A stretch of DNA of 64,000 nt, taken from Portulaca oleracea. Taxonomy: Eukaryota; Streptophyta; Magnoliopsida; Caryophyllales; Portulacaceae. A program made the translations under genes and the position numbers. Under the pieces are notes generated by a model. It saw nothing but the letters and a program-made list of their open reading frames with translations, was not told the DNA's origin and did no database searches. This document shows, one piece after another, positions 50,001 through 60,105 of this stretch (position 1 is the first letter of the stretch; every line of letters starts with the position of its first letter). The DNA lies in NCBI GenBank assembly GCA_029582165.1, contig CM055877.1, forward strand, positions 4,260,023-4,324,022, given 5' to 3'.

Positions 50001-52935
50001 TTTAATCAATACTAATGAAATTGCCTATTTGTATATGCATATTTTGTATAGGCTCATCTTTTGAAATACTCTAAACATTGGGTCATGTCATTGTACTTTC
50101 TAAAGCCTATTGATAAAATAAAATTGGATGGTTGGAGGCAGTTGGTGAAATTTTAATGTCATTGATTCAAGATACGCTCTTATAATCTCTCCTTTTTGGC
50201 AGCTTCATCCTTGGATTACTTCTGTTTATGTGCTTGAGTTTTATCCTATCATTTACATAGAAAAGAAAACATAATTCACACATGTATCCAACTAAATGTT
50301 GTATCCATTTTTTTTTTTTTTGAAAATTATGTGTCGGCTGGTCTGTATCATGTGATTCATGTCGTATCTGTATCCTGTATCCGAATCCATGCTTCTTAGA
50401 TCTGCAGTTTGTTTTCAATTGGGATGGGAGATGGGGGAGAAGAAATTCATGGTGATTCTGAAAATGTTCTGAATTTCAGAGTAAAAAAAGAAAGAAATAA
50501 TAGCAATATATATTACATATTTACATGCACCCGGAGCATGTGCTCCAGATACTTGCGAGTGAACAATCATAAATAATCAGAGTGAACAATCATAATAATC
50601 AGAGTGAACAACTTAATACATATGGGTGAACAATTATAGAATCTGGAGCACGTGCTCCGGGAGCACCTAATAAATTGCAAAATAATAGTATTCGAAACCA
50701 GCCCAACAAGGAAAATCAGTTACTGCAGGTGAACTGTGCTTCACAGTGTCATATTTGAGCGGTACTAGCTAATCAATGCCATTGGTAGGTTAAGTATCAT
50801 TTTACTACAGCAGCAAACCTATTCTTTTGAAGAGGATGAGTGACATTATTTCAAGACCTTGGAATTAGGACTTTAAAAAGTGACAAGGATGACGAAATTA
50901 TTTCTTTGTAGTGTTGTAATCACTAAAATATGACATTGTGTGTAAACCAACACCAAGCCTTCTTTTTCATCTTTCACCAACATAATACCAGAATGGCTTC
51001 TTTTTGGTATGGGGGAGCATGAATCTTGTTCTCTCTTTGTGGTCCGTCTTTTTCTTTTTGAACAAATGTTTCGAATGTTAGCCTTCTTTTTACTTGGACT
51101 AGAAATTGACCATCGTGCTATTGTGCCATAGGTTCCGATATATTTCATTTCTTCTGTTGCAGAAGAACTTTTATCTTTCACCAACATAATACCAGAATGG
51201 CTTTGCATGCAGCGGCAAAAGAAGGTTTGCATATCTGCCTTGTAATTTGGCTTCCTGATATATGTTACACTATTAGCGATATTGGCATTTGAGGGTTGAC
51301 TATCGGTGGGTTTATTCTTATCTATAATGCAGTTGTTCGCAGGTGAGCCATTATTTGCACATGTTGATCTTGTGAAAGAGAAACGGCTTCATGTGCTTTC
51401 TTCAATGACGTCACCCGATCTACTGTGAGGACCTCGATTCTTTTGTTATTTTGGTCGTGACATTAAAGTTTATGTGATCATGATTAATATTTCCGTGCTT
51501 CCATGCAAAGGAAATGTATAAATTTGCTCCTTGGAATTCTTTTGAGCATTTGACACTGACGTTTTCTTGCAGGAATGTTTGGCAGGAACCATGCATTGTA
51601 TTTGCTCCTCACTGGAGCCTGCGGCTTGGGCCTGCTGTTCATTTCCTTCACCGTTGGCGTGGTGATGAAAACTCATTGCTCATATTGGAGGTGAGTTCTG
51701 TCTGTAACTCGGGCATATTAACAATGCTCTATCTTTTAATTTTCTAGACTAACTGATGAATGTTGCAGAAAGGGTTAGATGTGGATCTTGGTCTTCTTCC
51801 TTTTAAACCTTTAGCAATGAAGATCCTTCAGTGTTCATTCCTCTCTGGCATAAGGTGAGAGCTCCCTCCCGTAAACACCCCCCCCCCCCAACAACAAACA
51901 AAAAAGAAAAACTTTGCGATTGAAGCATGTTGTAGCATGAGTGTTTTCTTTTTATTAATTGTTCTAGGATGTATTTTACATTTTCATGTTGCAACGTCAG
52001 TTCCCAGTGTAATCCCCGTGTTTCCTCTATGCGTGGGAGTGCATGAAGAGGCTAATTTTGGCGGACTCAAGAAAACCTTTTATTTGCATCTTCAAGTTGA
52101 ATGTCCTTAGATGTTCGATGATTGCTGTTTCTACTTCACATTGTTGTGCTTCAGCTTTTCAAAGTTCATCTGTTTCTCTGGTCTTCTCTGCCAACGTATG
52201 CTTGATGGTTTCTGCCATACAAGCTTCTTTCCTAATCTTCTTTCACTGCTTGTTTCAGGTTGAGTAAAGTTACCCCTTTACTAGAGAAGTTGCGGCCGAA
52301 GTGTGTCTTGGTAAACTCTTTTCCTTGTAGAACTTCTCTGAATTCTCTCCTTTTGCTGAGTTGTATGTTTATCAGTGTATCGAATGCCTCTCTTGACCAT
52401 GCTTTGCTTATGCTTGATATAGTTGCCAGAAGATCTAAGAACTTCCCTTGACATTCCCAAGATGGAGCCATTCTCGATCATTTACTACTCAGACAATGAC
52501 ACATTACGCGTTCCCACCCTAAAACAATGCGCAAAACTTGAGATATCAACAGATGTAGCCTCCCGTTTTCAGTGGATAAATCTCAAGGAGGAAGACATTA
52601 ACATCACAAGATTGAAGGGCGAGCTCAACATGGAGCATGGAAAACATCGGTTACTTTTGGGCCCCCACTCGACCAGTGATGCCTCCATTGATCCTGAGAG
52701 GCTTTCGGCTGTTTTACAGGAGATGGGCTTCATCAATTCATCATCTGTCAAACAGGGGACAAGTGTGGGCTCAGGTAACAAAACAATTGTGTTGCATGTT
52801 GATGAGCCGAGTAAGGCTTTGGTCGAAGTCCAACGCACAAATACTGTTGTGATAAGCACGTCTGACAAGCACTTGGCTTTGCGCATTGTTGAAGCTGTTG
52901 ACAGAGTTCTGAGCAGCGCGCATAATAATGTGTAG
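47069..52935 (+). CDS. INTS9: Integrator complex subunit 9 homologue (metallo-beta-lactamase/beta-CASP fold)
   Basis: Eleven exons: 47069-47077, 47193-47579, 47711-47925, 48765-49067, 49259-49466, 51132-51224, 51333-51424, 51573-51690, 51769-51854, 52259-52310, 52423-52935 (TAG). The phases join to 691 codons, close to the Arabidopsis homologue At3g07530. The first exon codes only MKL, continued by TCLMKGSG in exon 2. The beta-lactamase part includes GGFRILLDCPLDLSAL and FINVVLVSSAMGMLGLPFL; the beta-CASP part includes AMESLKAGGSVLIPIGQIG, VWQEPCIVFAPHWSLRLGP and LLPFKPLAMKILQCSFLSGI. The zinc-ligand HxHxDH motif is absent, as in other INTS9 proteins, so it should be the inactive partner of INTS11 in Integrator, which cleaves nascent snRNA and other RNA polymerase II transcripts. 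Confidence 0.93.
48065..48605 (+). repeat. Diverged direct duplication in INTS9 intron 3
   Basis: Two copies of about 135 bp, near 48065-48200 and 48470-48605. Both run through GGCATG, CACA, AGTTT(A/G)AATAG, ATGCAATAA, AATGAAAAGAT and AAGTCTTCCTAA in the same order with many differences. The intervening 270 bp has no recognised feature. Confidence 0.6.
50524..50668 (+). mobile_element. MITE, GGAGCA family, copy C
   Basis: Best-preserved copy of the family. The left end is CATGCACCCGGAGCATGTGC and the right end, on the minus strand, is AGGTGCTCCCGGAGCACGTG; both continue into CTCCAGAT. The interior repeats GAGTGAACAATCATAATAAT-like words. The palindromic core GGAGCAYGTGCTCC occurs at each end. 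Confidence 0.75.
50969..50999 (+). repeat. 31-bp copy of INTS9 exon 6 in the preceding intron
   Basis: The 31 bases here are identical to 51173-51203 inside exon 6 (coding for SFTNIIPEW). The flanks do not match and the copy lacks splice signals, so it is probably a dead fragment. Confidence 0.9.
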
Positions 52936-53372
52936 TCTAAACCTTGCATCATATTGTCAAGTTTACATAGTGTTTAGTTAGGTAGAACGCCTTCAACTAT
53001 ACATATGTATCGCGGTATTTATGGCTTACATCGTTGTTTAGAACTTAGAAGTGATCTTGGCATGCCGAATGTTATGACTTATGAGAGGTTAAGCAACATT
53101 TAGTTTGATTTGATATGATCAACTGCTTGATTATAATCTGTTTTGTACCATTCTACCTGCATAGTTGCATTCAAGGAGCAGTTGAACTACCGAACGTTTT
53201 GATACTTGTTAGAAATCCTTCAGTCATTCAGTTTGAGTTAGCTTGGAGTGAGTTCGGCTCGGGTTAACTTCGGGTGTGCTCATGTTTTGCCATCAATCAA
53301 GACTCAAGAGTTGTACCAACTCGGGCTCATGTACATCTAGTGTAATGAATAAACTTGTCTGATAAAGATGAT
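52936..53372 (+). other. INTS9 3' untranslated region and flank
   Basis: Non-coding sequence after the INTS9 stop. It includes a CTCGGGTT-type word cluster near 53250-53330 like the repeat at 59510-59755. No gene seen. Confidence 0.5.
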
Positions 53373-53375
53373 TTA

Positions 53376-53571
53376 GGCACCGTTCTTTTATACAGTGGAA
53401 ATGCGTTGCGGTAAGTTGCGGTCGGTGAGTTGTGGTAAGTTGCGGTGGAAAATAATAAATGAGTTTGATATATAAAAGGGTAAATAGTAGATTGCGGTGA
53501 GTTGCTGTTGATTGCAGTAGGTTGCGGTAAATTGTGGCGCGGTAAGTTGCGGTACCGCATAAAAGAACGGT
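53376..53571. mobile_element. PIF/Harbinger-like MITE, G/T-rich interior, copy 1
   Basis: Ends GGCACCGTTCTTTTATAC and, on the minus strand, ACCGTTCTTTTATGC, flanked by TTA on both sides; the right terminus has lost about three bases. The interior is made of degenerate GTTGCGGTAAGTTGCGGT units. It resembles the element at 62510-62764. Confidence 0.7.
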
Positions 53572-53574
53572 TTA

Positions 53575-54199
53575 GTACAGAAAATGTTATGGTCGGATTT
53601 GGTTTGGTCTGTCACTTTTGAATTAAGACCTTATTTGGTAGAATAACTCTTGAGGGAGGAAAAAGAAAAGGCCTTTTTGGACACAATTAGCTATTTTGAC
53701 CAAGTTAAAAATTAAAATAATTAATTGGGTGTTTGGTAAACAACTTTTTGGATTAACTGTTTGACTTCAAAAAAGCTATGTTTTGAGAAAACTATTTGAA
53801 TGAGTTTTTTGGATTAGCTTTTAGGACCAAAATTACTATATTGTCCTCATACTTTCACCAAATTACTTCATATTTATATGATAATTTAGTAATAGTTTCA
53901 TGGCTTTTGATCGTGAGGTCACGGGTTAGACTTGTGGAAGCAGTCTCTTGCAGAAACGTAAAGTAGGGTTGCCTAAATTACACCTTTGTGGTCGGATCCT
54001 TCGCCGGAACTCCACCTACGGGGATGTTTTGTGCACCAGACTGCCTTCAAGGTTTTGTATAATTTTTTTTTACCATATCAAATAAAATTTATATTTTTCA
54101 CTCGTTTGGGTTACAATCATGTTTTATGCATTCAAATAGACAAAAAAAGACTTACCATCCAAATTTTGTTTCTCATGTTTTATGCATTCAAATTTTGTT
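53575..54199 (+). other. Intergenic, no gene seen
   Basis: AT-rich. Contains ATTTGGTAGAATAACTC and GTGTTTGGTAAACAAC words like those at plant hAT MITE ends, without a resolvable boundary, and a direct repeat of TCATGTTTTATGCATTCAAA (near 54117 and 54173). Confidence 0.5.
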
Positions 54200-54208
54200 G
54201 CTCGGATA

Positions 54209-54486
54209 TAGCGCTGGCAAATATTTGGGTCCAGGTAAATTCGCGTCGGGCAAATTCGGACAATGTCAAAATTCGGACGAGAAATTCATCTCCAGACCCA
54301 GTTTTATTTCGGGTTGAACCGGGTTGGACAATTCGGACGAAGCTAAAATCGGGTTCGAACAATAAAAAAAGAGAAATTTTATGTCCGAATATTCAGTCAA
54401 TATCAAAATTCAAACGACAAAACTATGTCTAGACCCGGTTTTTTCCGGATCGAACAATTCGAGTCGAACAAAATTTTGCCAACGCT
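54209..54486 (+). mobile_element. Mutator-like MITE, AGCGCTGGC family, copy 1
   Basis: 278 bp. Left end TAGCGCTGGCAAAT, right end (minus strand) AGCGTTGGCAAAATTTTG. Flanked by GCTCGGATA (54200-54208) and GCTCGGATG (54487-54495), an 8-9 bp target duplication. The interior carries repeated AATTCGGACGA and ACCCGGTTTT words. A related copy lies inverted at 63361-63607. Confidence 0.82.
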
Positions 54487-54929
54487 GCTCGGATGCAATA
54501 TTCCATTAGAAATTGTAATTGAAGATGACATGATCCAAGTCTTCTTAGTGTTGTGCACAAAACATACAAGCATTTCTCTCCTCTTGAAGCATTCTTTTCC
54601 TCATCAATTCATCTTTGGTACTATATCCAGTCTCTCAAGTAATGCTATCAACATCATAATCTCAATTTCGGATGGTGTTAATTTCCTCCACGCTGAACCG
54701 ACAATTTGTTGATTTTTATCACACATTTTTATACAACTGAACACGAATAGTTTGTTGGATCAATGGCGACAAGGCCATTATTTTGAGAAATACGTAATTT
54801 TATCTGACTTATTCTCCCCATTTTATTAGGTGTAGACCAAGTCTTATTAACTCATTAATTATATTATAAAATCATCCTTGAATTTTGCCCCTTATCTAGC
54901 CCTTTCAACTTTCACAACGATTTTTTTTG
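54487..54929 (+). other. Intergenic, no feature seen
   Basis: AT-rich sequence between two elements with no coding similarity and no repeat that I could define. Confidence 0.6.
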
Positions 54930-55230
54930 GGCATTGCTCTTTGTCGCCCTTATTTTGCTGTTCGTCGCCCTTAATTGACATAAAATTTCAATTTCATACC
55001 CTTACCCTCAATACTTCCCAAACTCTTTCTCCCTCTTTCTCTCTCCTTCTCTCTCTAGAATAAACTACCACTCTTTTTATCTGTAAATCCTCAAAACAAA
55101 GCCTACTAATTTTTCTAGCAATGAGTAATGAACCATCATCTGAAGAAGAAGAGGTAAATTTTATGTTTAATTGTTGTTTATTATGTTGAATTGGTAATTT
55201 TTGTGTCGAATTGTGCCATTTCTCGTTTAG

Positions 55231-55395
55231 ACCAAGGTTGAGCGGCGGAAATGTCGCCCAACCAAGGTCCAAGAGCGCCAGACAAGTGGACTAAGGCCCA
55301 CCACGCCAAAGATGCGGCTCGACCTTGGTCCAGGCTTGTCCTGGGCGCTCTTGGACCTTGGTTGGGCCGCGACATTTCCGCCGCTCAACCTTGGT
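55231..55395. repeat. Near-perfect 49-bp inverted repeat (hairpin)
   Basis: The left arm 55231-55279 starts ACCAAGGTTGAGCGGCGGAA, and the right arm 55344-55395 is its exact complement except for one extra 3-base triplet. The loop is 64 bp and contains further partly complementary words. Arms this exact suggest a recent origin or selection for folding. Confidence 0.92.
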
Positions 55396-55777
55396 ACAGG
55401 CGCTTCTTGTACGTGATTGGGCCAAGGTTGAAACGCAATATGGACGTGCGATTATATTGTATAATTTTATGTTTTTTTTGTTGAAAAAAAAACATGATTA
55501 ATCTTATGTATAATTTAACCCTAAACCCATATTTATATTTTATTTATACAATAATTCTACTTATTCTCATAAGATTATTATTATTTATATTAATAACACC
55601 TACAACTAATAATACTAAATTTATAATTTATACAATTAAAAATAATAATATTGCATATCAAGTACACACAAAACCATGGTCAAATTTTTCAAAAACAAAC
55701 AACTTTTTTTAAAAAAAATGACAAATTTTGCCCGACCGCCCAAATCGCGCTTGAACAAGACCGACCTTGGTGGCGGC

Positions 55778-55808
55778 GATCGCGTCGGGCCAAGGCCCAG
55801 CCGCGATC
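55778..55808. repeat. Short palindrome in GC-rich module 2
   Basis: GATCGCG at the left and CGCGATC at the right enclose GGGCC-AA-GGCCC, giving about 12 paired bases. The word GGGCCAAGGCC also occurs in module 3 near 56059. Confidence 0.8.
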
Positions 55809-56520
55809 TGGGCGCCGCCGGGTCATGGCCCGGTCTTTTTCTGGGCGCGATTGGCATTTTCCGGGCACAATTTTGTCCCTTTTTTTCTTCTTTTAAAGAA
55901 AATACACACAAACAAACCATATTAAACCGAATTTAAATTTCATATCCAATACATACAAAAACAACTAGTTTAAAACCAAAATGTTAAATTTTGCCGGAAA
56001 ATAGCAAATTGCGCCAGATCTAGACCGAGCCTTGGCTGGGCGGCGGCCAGATCGCGTCCGGGCCAAGGCCTAGGCGCGACTGGCGCCACGAGCGAGCCAA
56101 GGTCTTTTCTCTCGCGATTTTTGCGAATTCCAGGATAAATTTAACAATTTTTTTGGTTACTTTAATCCCCACCATGCCCAATTAACCATCAAAACTTATA
56201 AAATTAAATCTATAAAACAAAACTTATTCAAAAAACAACAACACATTCAACTTTAAATTGATATAAATTTACTCAAACTTACCTTGATTTAGGTTGTAGG
56301 GTGGCTCAGGGTGGCGGACGGATGGCGGTCGGCTGGCGGATGGCGGGCTGGCGGCGATCGCGGCTCGGTGGTTGTAGTGAGAGAGATAGTGTGAGTGAGT
56401 GGAGAGATAGGGAGATTGAGTAGAGAGAGAGAGGAGTGAGGGTATGTAATGGAAATTAAATTGCTGCGATTAAGGCGACGCAATGATTTCAGTGACAAAC
56501 AAAAAAGGGGTTTTTTTTGT

Positions 56521-56935
56521 GTGTATATAAGTAGGTGTCCTCTATTTGGTTAAATGTATACATTTATCGTCTCTTGTCTCTTTCTTTCTTTTTTTTTATT
56601 ACTCTTCACCTCGAATGCACAAAGTCTAGCGAATGCACAAAGTCTAGCGTAATTGTGCTAACCATACGATGCGAAGGACTAAAATGACCTGCACGAGAGT
56701 CCATAGTTATTAAAATCTCATATCCCCTATACGATTCTATTATTAAAGGGAAAAAAAAAAAAAGAAGACATGAATAGTTAGCCCCTTGAAAATTCTTACA
56801 ATTATTGCATATTTGCATCCTCTAATTTGCTTGATTAGCAACATGCAGCAGAGGCTTGAAATTAGGGTTCGAGATACTCAACTCATAGCAATTTCCTATC
56901 GAATTCAACAAGCTTTGATCTTCGATTGAGTTGTG
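56521..56935 (+). promoter_or_regulatory. Upstream region of the F-box gene
   Basis: About 415 bp before the F-box start, with a 16-bp tandem repeat CGAATGCACAAAGTCTAG (near 56613 and 56631) and A-rich runs. A TATA box could not be fixed. Confidence 0.45.
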
Positions 56936-58730
56936 ATGAGAGGCGAAACATCTGCAGCTGAATCAGAATGTGATCGAATCAGCAACTTACCATCAGATCT
57001 GATTCGATCCGTGATCGACCTTCTACCTCTCAAAGATGCATTACGAACCAGTATCTTGTCAAAACAATGGCGGTACAAATGGGCGACACGTTCTCAACTG
57101 TTGCTGGATGATCAATTCATCGACGCATTACGCCGTTCATGTTCAGGCGACAATTTTCAGTTCACTCGTGCTTACGGAGCAGTAATCCACAGACTTCTTG
57201 CTCGCATCAATGGTCCCATTCATCGAATTGTTCTGTATGTTCCTCTCCTCACCCTTGAATTCCACGACGTCTTGAATTTCTGGTTAGGTTTTCTCTCATC
57301 GATAGGTATGAAAGAAATCACTCTTCATTTTCACGATTTCGCATTTGATTATGTACGCGAGTTCCCCTGTCGATTGTTCTCTTGTGTGAATTTGACCCAT
57401 TTGTCCCTCCATGGATGTGCATTTGAACTTCCGATCACATTTGAGGGGTTTCCTTATCTTGTTAGCTTTGAATTCCTCTACCCACATCAGAATTTTTCAG
57501 CCTCCTCTGTTGCCAAGCTCATCTCCAAATGTCCTCAGCTTGAGAAGCTTGTTCTTCATCGGTTACATACCCTTGAACCCTTTTGTGTCAGTGTCCCAAA
57601 ATTGAGGTATCTTAGTCTCCAAGGTACTGGGGCATGTTTTAGATTCAATGATGCTGTGGAGATGAGATCATTAAACTGTATTTTTTCGTTTCGTGATGAT
57701 GAGGGTTTTGTGATTGATGTTGCAAATTATGTAGAAGAGTTCTTTAGCCCTCTTTCCAACATTGAGGAGCTTCACATACAGAAGATGTTATGGGATGTAA
57801 GTGTTACCATTCAAAGTCTGGCTGGTGAAACTTGTATGTTTGTGTATACGACTATTTCGATTTGTTGACGGATTTAAATTGTGGAGTGACAGCACCATTG
57901 TAGTTTTGCTGAACCCGGAAGGTTTCCTTTCGAACTCCCGAGACTCAAAAGGCTCGTACTTGGACCAATAGCAAGCACTGCCTGCAATGTGGCTCACACT
58001 TTCTGTTTCATCCAAGGCTGCCCCAACTTACAGGAGCTTGAGATAGTTGTAAGTTCTCGCCGCATGCTACTAGTATCTTGTATGAACTACATCCGTCCTT
58101 AATTATTTGTCCTGAAAAACAACTTTCACAAAACCAATAAATATAGGAAATGTAGCAAAAAAATTGGCCCATTGTAAAAAATGTCCTTGAAAATACCCTT
58201 GGGAAGGGGTAAAAAGTTCATTTATTAGGGATGAAATGGGTATTATAGTTATTGAAATTGTAAAAGTTAGGTAATTTGACGAATAAAAAAGGGATGGAGA
58301 AGTTAGGTAATTTGATAAATAAAAGGGACGGAGGTAGTAGTCTAACCCCAAAGGTTGCCTATATTTGGATCTCTGTAGACTTTGTGAAAGCGGGACTCAC
58401 ACTGAAAATTGTTGACGTTAGTAGTCTCACGTAGTTGCTTTTGGCTCCTAGGTAAGTTCATTCTATGAAACCTGCAGCCATGACATGCCCAAGTTGGATG
58501 AGCAGTGCTTCCTTGAATGTCTTGAAACAGTGAAGATTCAATGTGGCCTTTGCTCTGAGAATGAGCTAAGGCTAATAGAGTATCTCCTTGCATGCACACC
58601 TGTTCTTGAACTGATGACTGTTGAATTCGATGTGCAAATGGCACGTATGCCACAACTCAGAGTCGCACAGGAGCAGCTGACGGGCTTCTGTCGAGCATCT
58701 TCAAGGGCAGAGATCGTTTGTATTCCTTGA
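56936..58730 (+). CDS. F-box/FBD/LRR-type protein
   Basis: Three exons: 56936-57796, 57893-58048, 58452-58730 (TGA). The phases join to 431 codons. Residues about 14-55 form the F-box (ISNLPSDLIRSVIDLLPLKD then TSILSKQWRYKW), the middle has leucine-rich segments (LTHLSLHGCAFELPI, CPQLEKLVL, LRYLSLQG, IEELHIQK), and the C-terminus has the FBD-like part (DEQCFLECLETVKI, LRLIEYLLACTPVLELMTVE). Such proteins are substrate receptors in SCF ubiquitin ligases; the substrate cannot be told. The ATG chosen follows TGATG and begins MRGETSAAESE. Intron 2 carries a Stowaway-like MITE. Exon 3 starts with GTAAGTTC, almost the same as the donor at the end of exon 2. Confidence 0.85.
58087..58337. mobile_element. 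Stowaway-like MITE in F-box intron 2
   Basis: Left end CTACATCCGTCCTTAATTAT, right end (minus strand) CTACCTCCGTCCCTTTTATT, the standard Stowaway termini. TA follows the right end; the matching left TA is decayed. It makes up most of the 403-bp intron. Confidence 0.75.
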
Positions 58731-58962
58731 TATCTTAATATCTTCGTGTATGTTCTATGTAGCCCGTATACATATATTAGACTTATTTGTCTTGACATGT
58801 AGGCTGACTAAACATTTAACTTAGCAATCAGAGAATCCCTGAATGAGTTGGTGTTTGACAGATTCTACCAGATTGATGACAGTGCATTTTTCGTGCGAAT
58901 GGGGAAGGAGTTGGGGCTGTGAGGTGATGAATCTACCTGCTTATTGTTAGGAAACAATCTCG

Positions 58963-59190
58963 TTGGAAAAATGGGAATACCCGCTCACAGGTATTTATGA
59001 AATAAATTCAGATGCTTATGTAATTAAGGGCATGCTGATGGGTTTGGGATTTGTTCTAAGTGACATCAGGGTCCGAAGAATGGCCGTATTTTTTATGACT
59101 GAGCCAGATGCAACTGAAGCTCGATTTGGAATTCAAAAAGCTGTGAGCAGGACTTCATCCAGTTCCGACCCTCTCGCTGCTAAGTCATAG
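58963..59190 (+). pseudogene. RNase H-like domain remnant
   Basis: An open frame with WEYPLTGIYEINSDAY, GLGFVLSDIRVRR and DATEARF, which matches the pattern W-P-x-G-x-K-x-N-x-D-A, G-x-G-x-V-x-R-D and A-E-A of plant RVT_3 RNase H domains from LINEs. The catalytic aspartate of NSDA is kept but the REAL-type part is damaged. It is a stray retrotransposon fragment 3' of the F-box gene. Confidence 0.5.
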
Positions 59191-60105
59191 ACCTCTTTGT
59201 CAATTGATATTTTTCATTTTCTTTATGCCGAATGTTTTGTAGATGTTCAGCTCATCTATACACATTCTTTGTGTAGGCTTTAGTTAGTTTTGCATCGGTA
59301 TCAGTCGTAGAACTTGTAGCATTGCTATATCTTGATGAACTGCTAATTTGGCATGATTTGAATGAAATTATTCCTCGCAGAGGCTTGCTAATTTGGCTTC
59401 TTTGATCCATTTCAGCTAACCATTGATCTAGATCACTGTTTGAGTGGTCCTTCATATTAGTTTGATAAATCAACCAAGCTTTTGTCAGTTACTCCAAGTT
59501 CAAGCAGAATGTTCCATCATAAGTTCGATGTGGGCTCAGCCGAGCCGGCTTGCAAGCACTCGGGCTCGACTTGGTAAAAGCTTGGCTGGAGCTCAATTTG
59601 ACCAAAGCTCGACTCAGCTCGGTTAAGCTAGAAATTTACACAATTTTTGCTATGAACTTGGAGAATTTTAAATTTAAAAAATAAAATTGAAATGAGCTCG
59701 AGCCCAAGCAATATGAACCGAGCCCGAGACTTCGGCTTAGTTACACCCCAAGTTGGATATATTTTTGTAAAATACTTGTATGGCGTAAGATTAAAGAAAG
59801 AAGAATTTCATCTTGGATAATGATTGATGGTTGAGAATAATACAACCCATGGAAAAGAAAAACAAAAGCATTAGAACATGACATTCAAACAGATTTCCCA
59901 TACAATATGTAATAATAATGGTTCTCTGCATTGCAAGCATAGACAGGAGGATTAGGATTAAAAGCACAAAGCCATGGCTAACTCTCTCTCAACACCAACC
60001 ATACTCCCGACACTCGACTCTCATAAGGTTGACAAGAAACTACTAACAAGATGACACCGAAAACCCGGGGTTTTGAGGGTGTTTTATTCGGGGCGCCCCA
60101 GATGT
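59191..60105 (+). other. Intergenic between convergent F-box and annexin genes
   Basis: Contains the CTCGAGCC-rich repeat at 59510-59755 and otherwise AT-rich DNA. The complement of AATAAA at 60082-60087 lies just beyond the annexin stop on the minus strand and could serve as its polyadenylation signal. Confidence 0.5.
59510..59755. repeat. CTCGGGCTCG-rich dispersed repeat
   Basis: The left part has GGCTCAGCCGAGCCGGCTTG and CACTCGGGCTCGAC; the right part has the partial complement GAGCTCGAGCCC and ACCGAGCCCGAGAC, so the unit is an imperfect inverted repeat. A related word occurs near 53250. The class is unknown. Confidence 0.45.

Larger units (their letters stand above)
49467..51131 (+). other. 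INTS9 intron 5 with MITE and exon fragment
   Basis: A 1.66 kb intron containing a GGAGCA-family MITE and a 31-bp copy of part of the next exon, both listed. The remainder shows no feature. Confidence 0.85.
54930..56520. mobile_element. Foldback-type element with GC-rich hairpin modules
   Basis: The ends are diverged inverted repeats of roughly 100 bp. On the left are TTTGTCGCCCTTATTTTGC, GTCGCCCTTAATTG, AATTTCATACCCTTACCCTC and a CTCTCT-rich stretch; on the right the complements occur in reverse (GAGAGAG-rich, GAGGGTATGTAATGGAAATT, GATTAAGGCGACGC). The interior alternates AT-rich DNA with three GC-rich modules (55231-55440, 55725-55860, 55990-56125), each rich in CCAAGG and CGCGATC words and able to fold. 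A possible start ATG at 55121 (MSNEPSSEEEE, then a GTAAAT donor) precedes module 1. No transposase was found. A long-TIR Mutator-like origin is possible but unproved. Confidence 0.55.

Noticed and set aside
55251..55484. Open frames in the GC-rich hairpin modules
   Set aside because: They occur on both strands because the DNA is an inverted repeat with high GC; none has a domain or splice support.
57797..57868. Read-through end of the F-box exon 1 frame
   Set aside because: A GTAAGT donor at 57797 and in-phase continuation at 57893 restore the conserved leucine-rich region.
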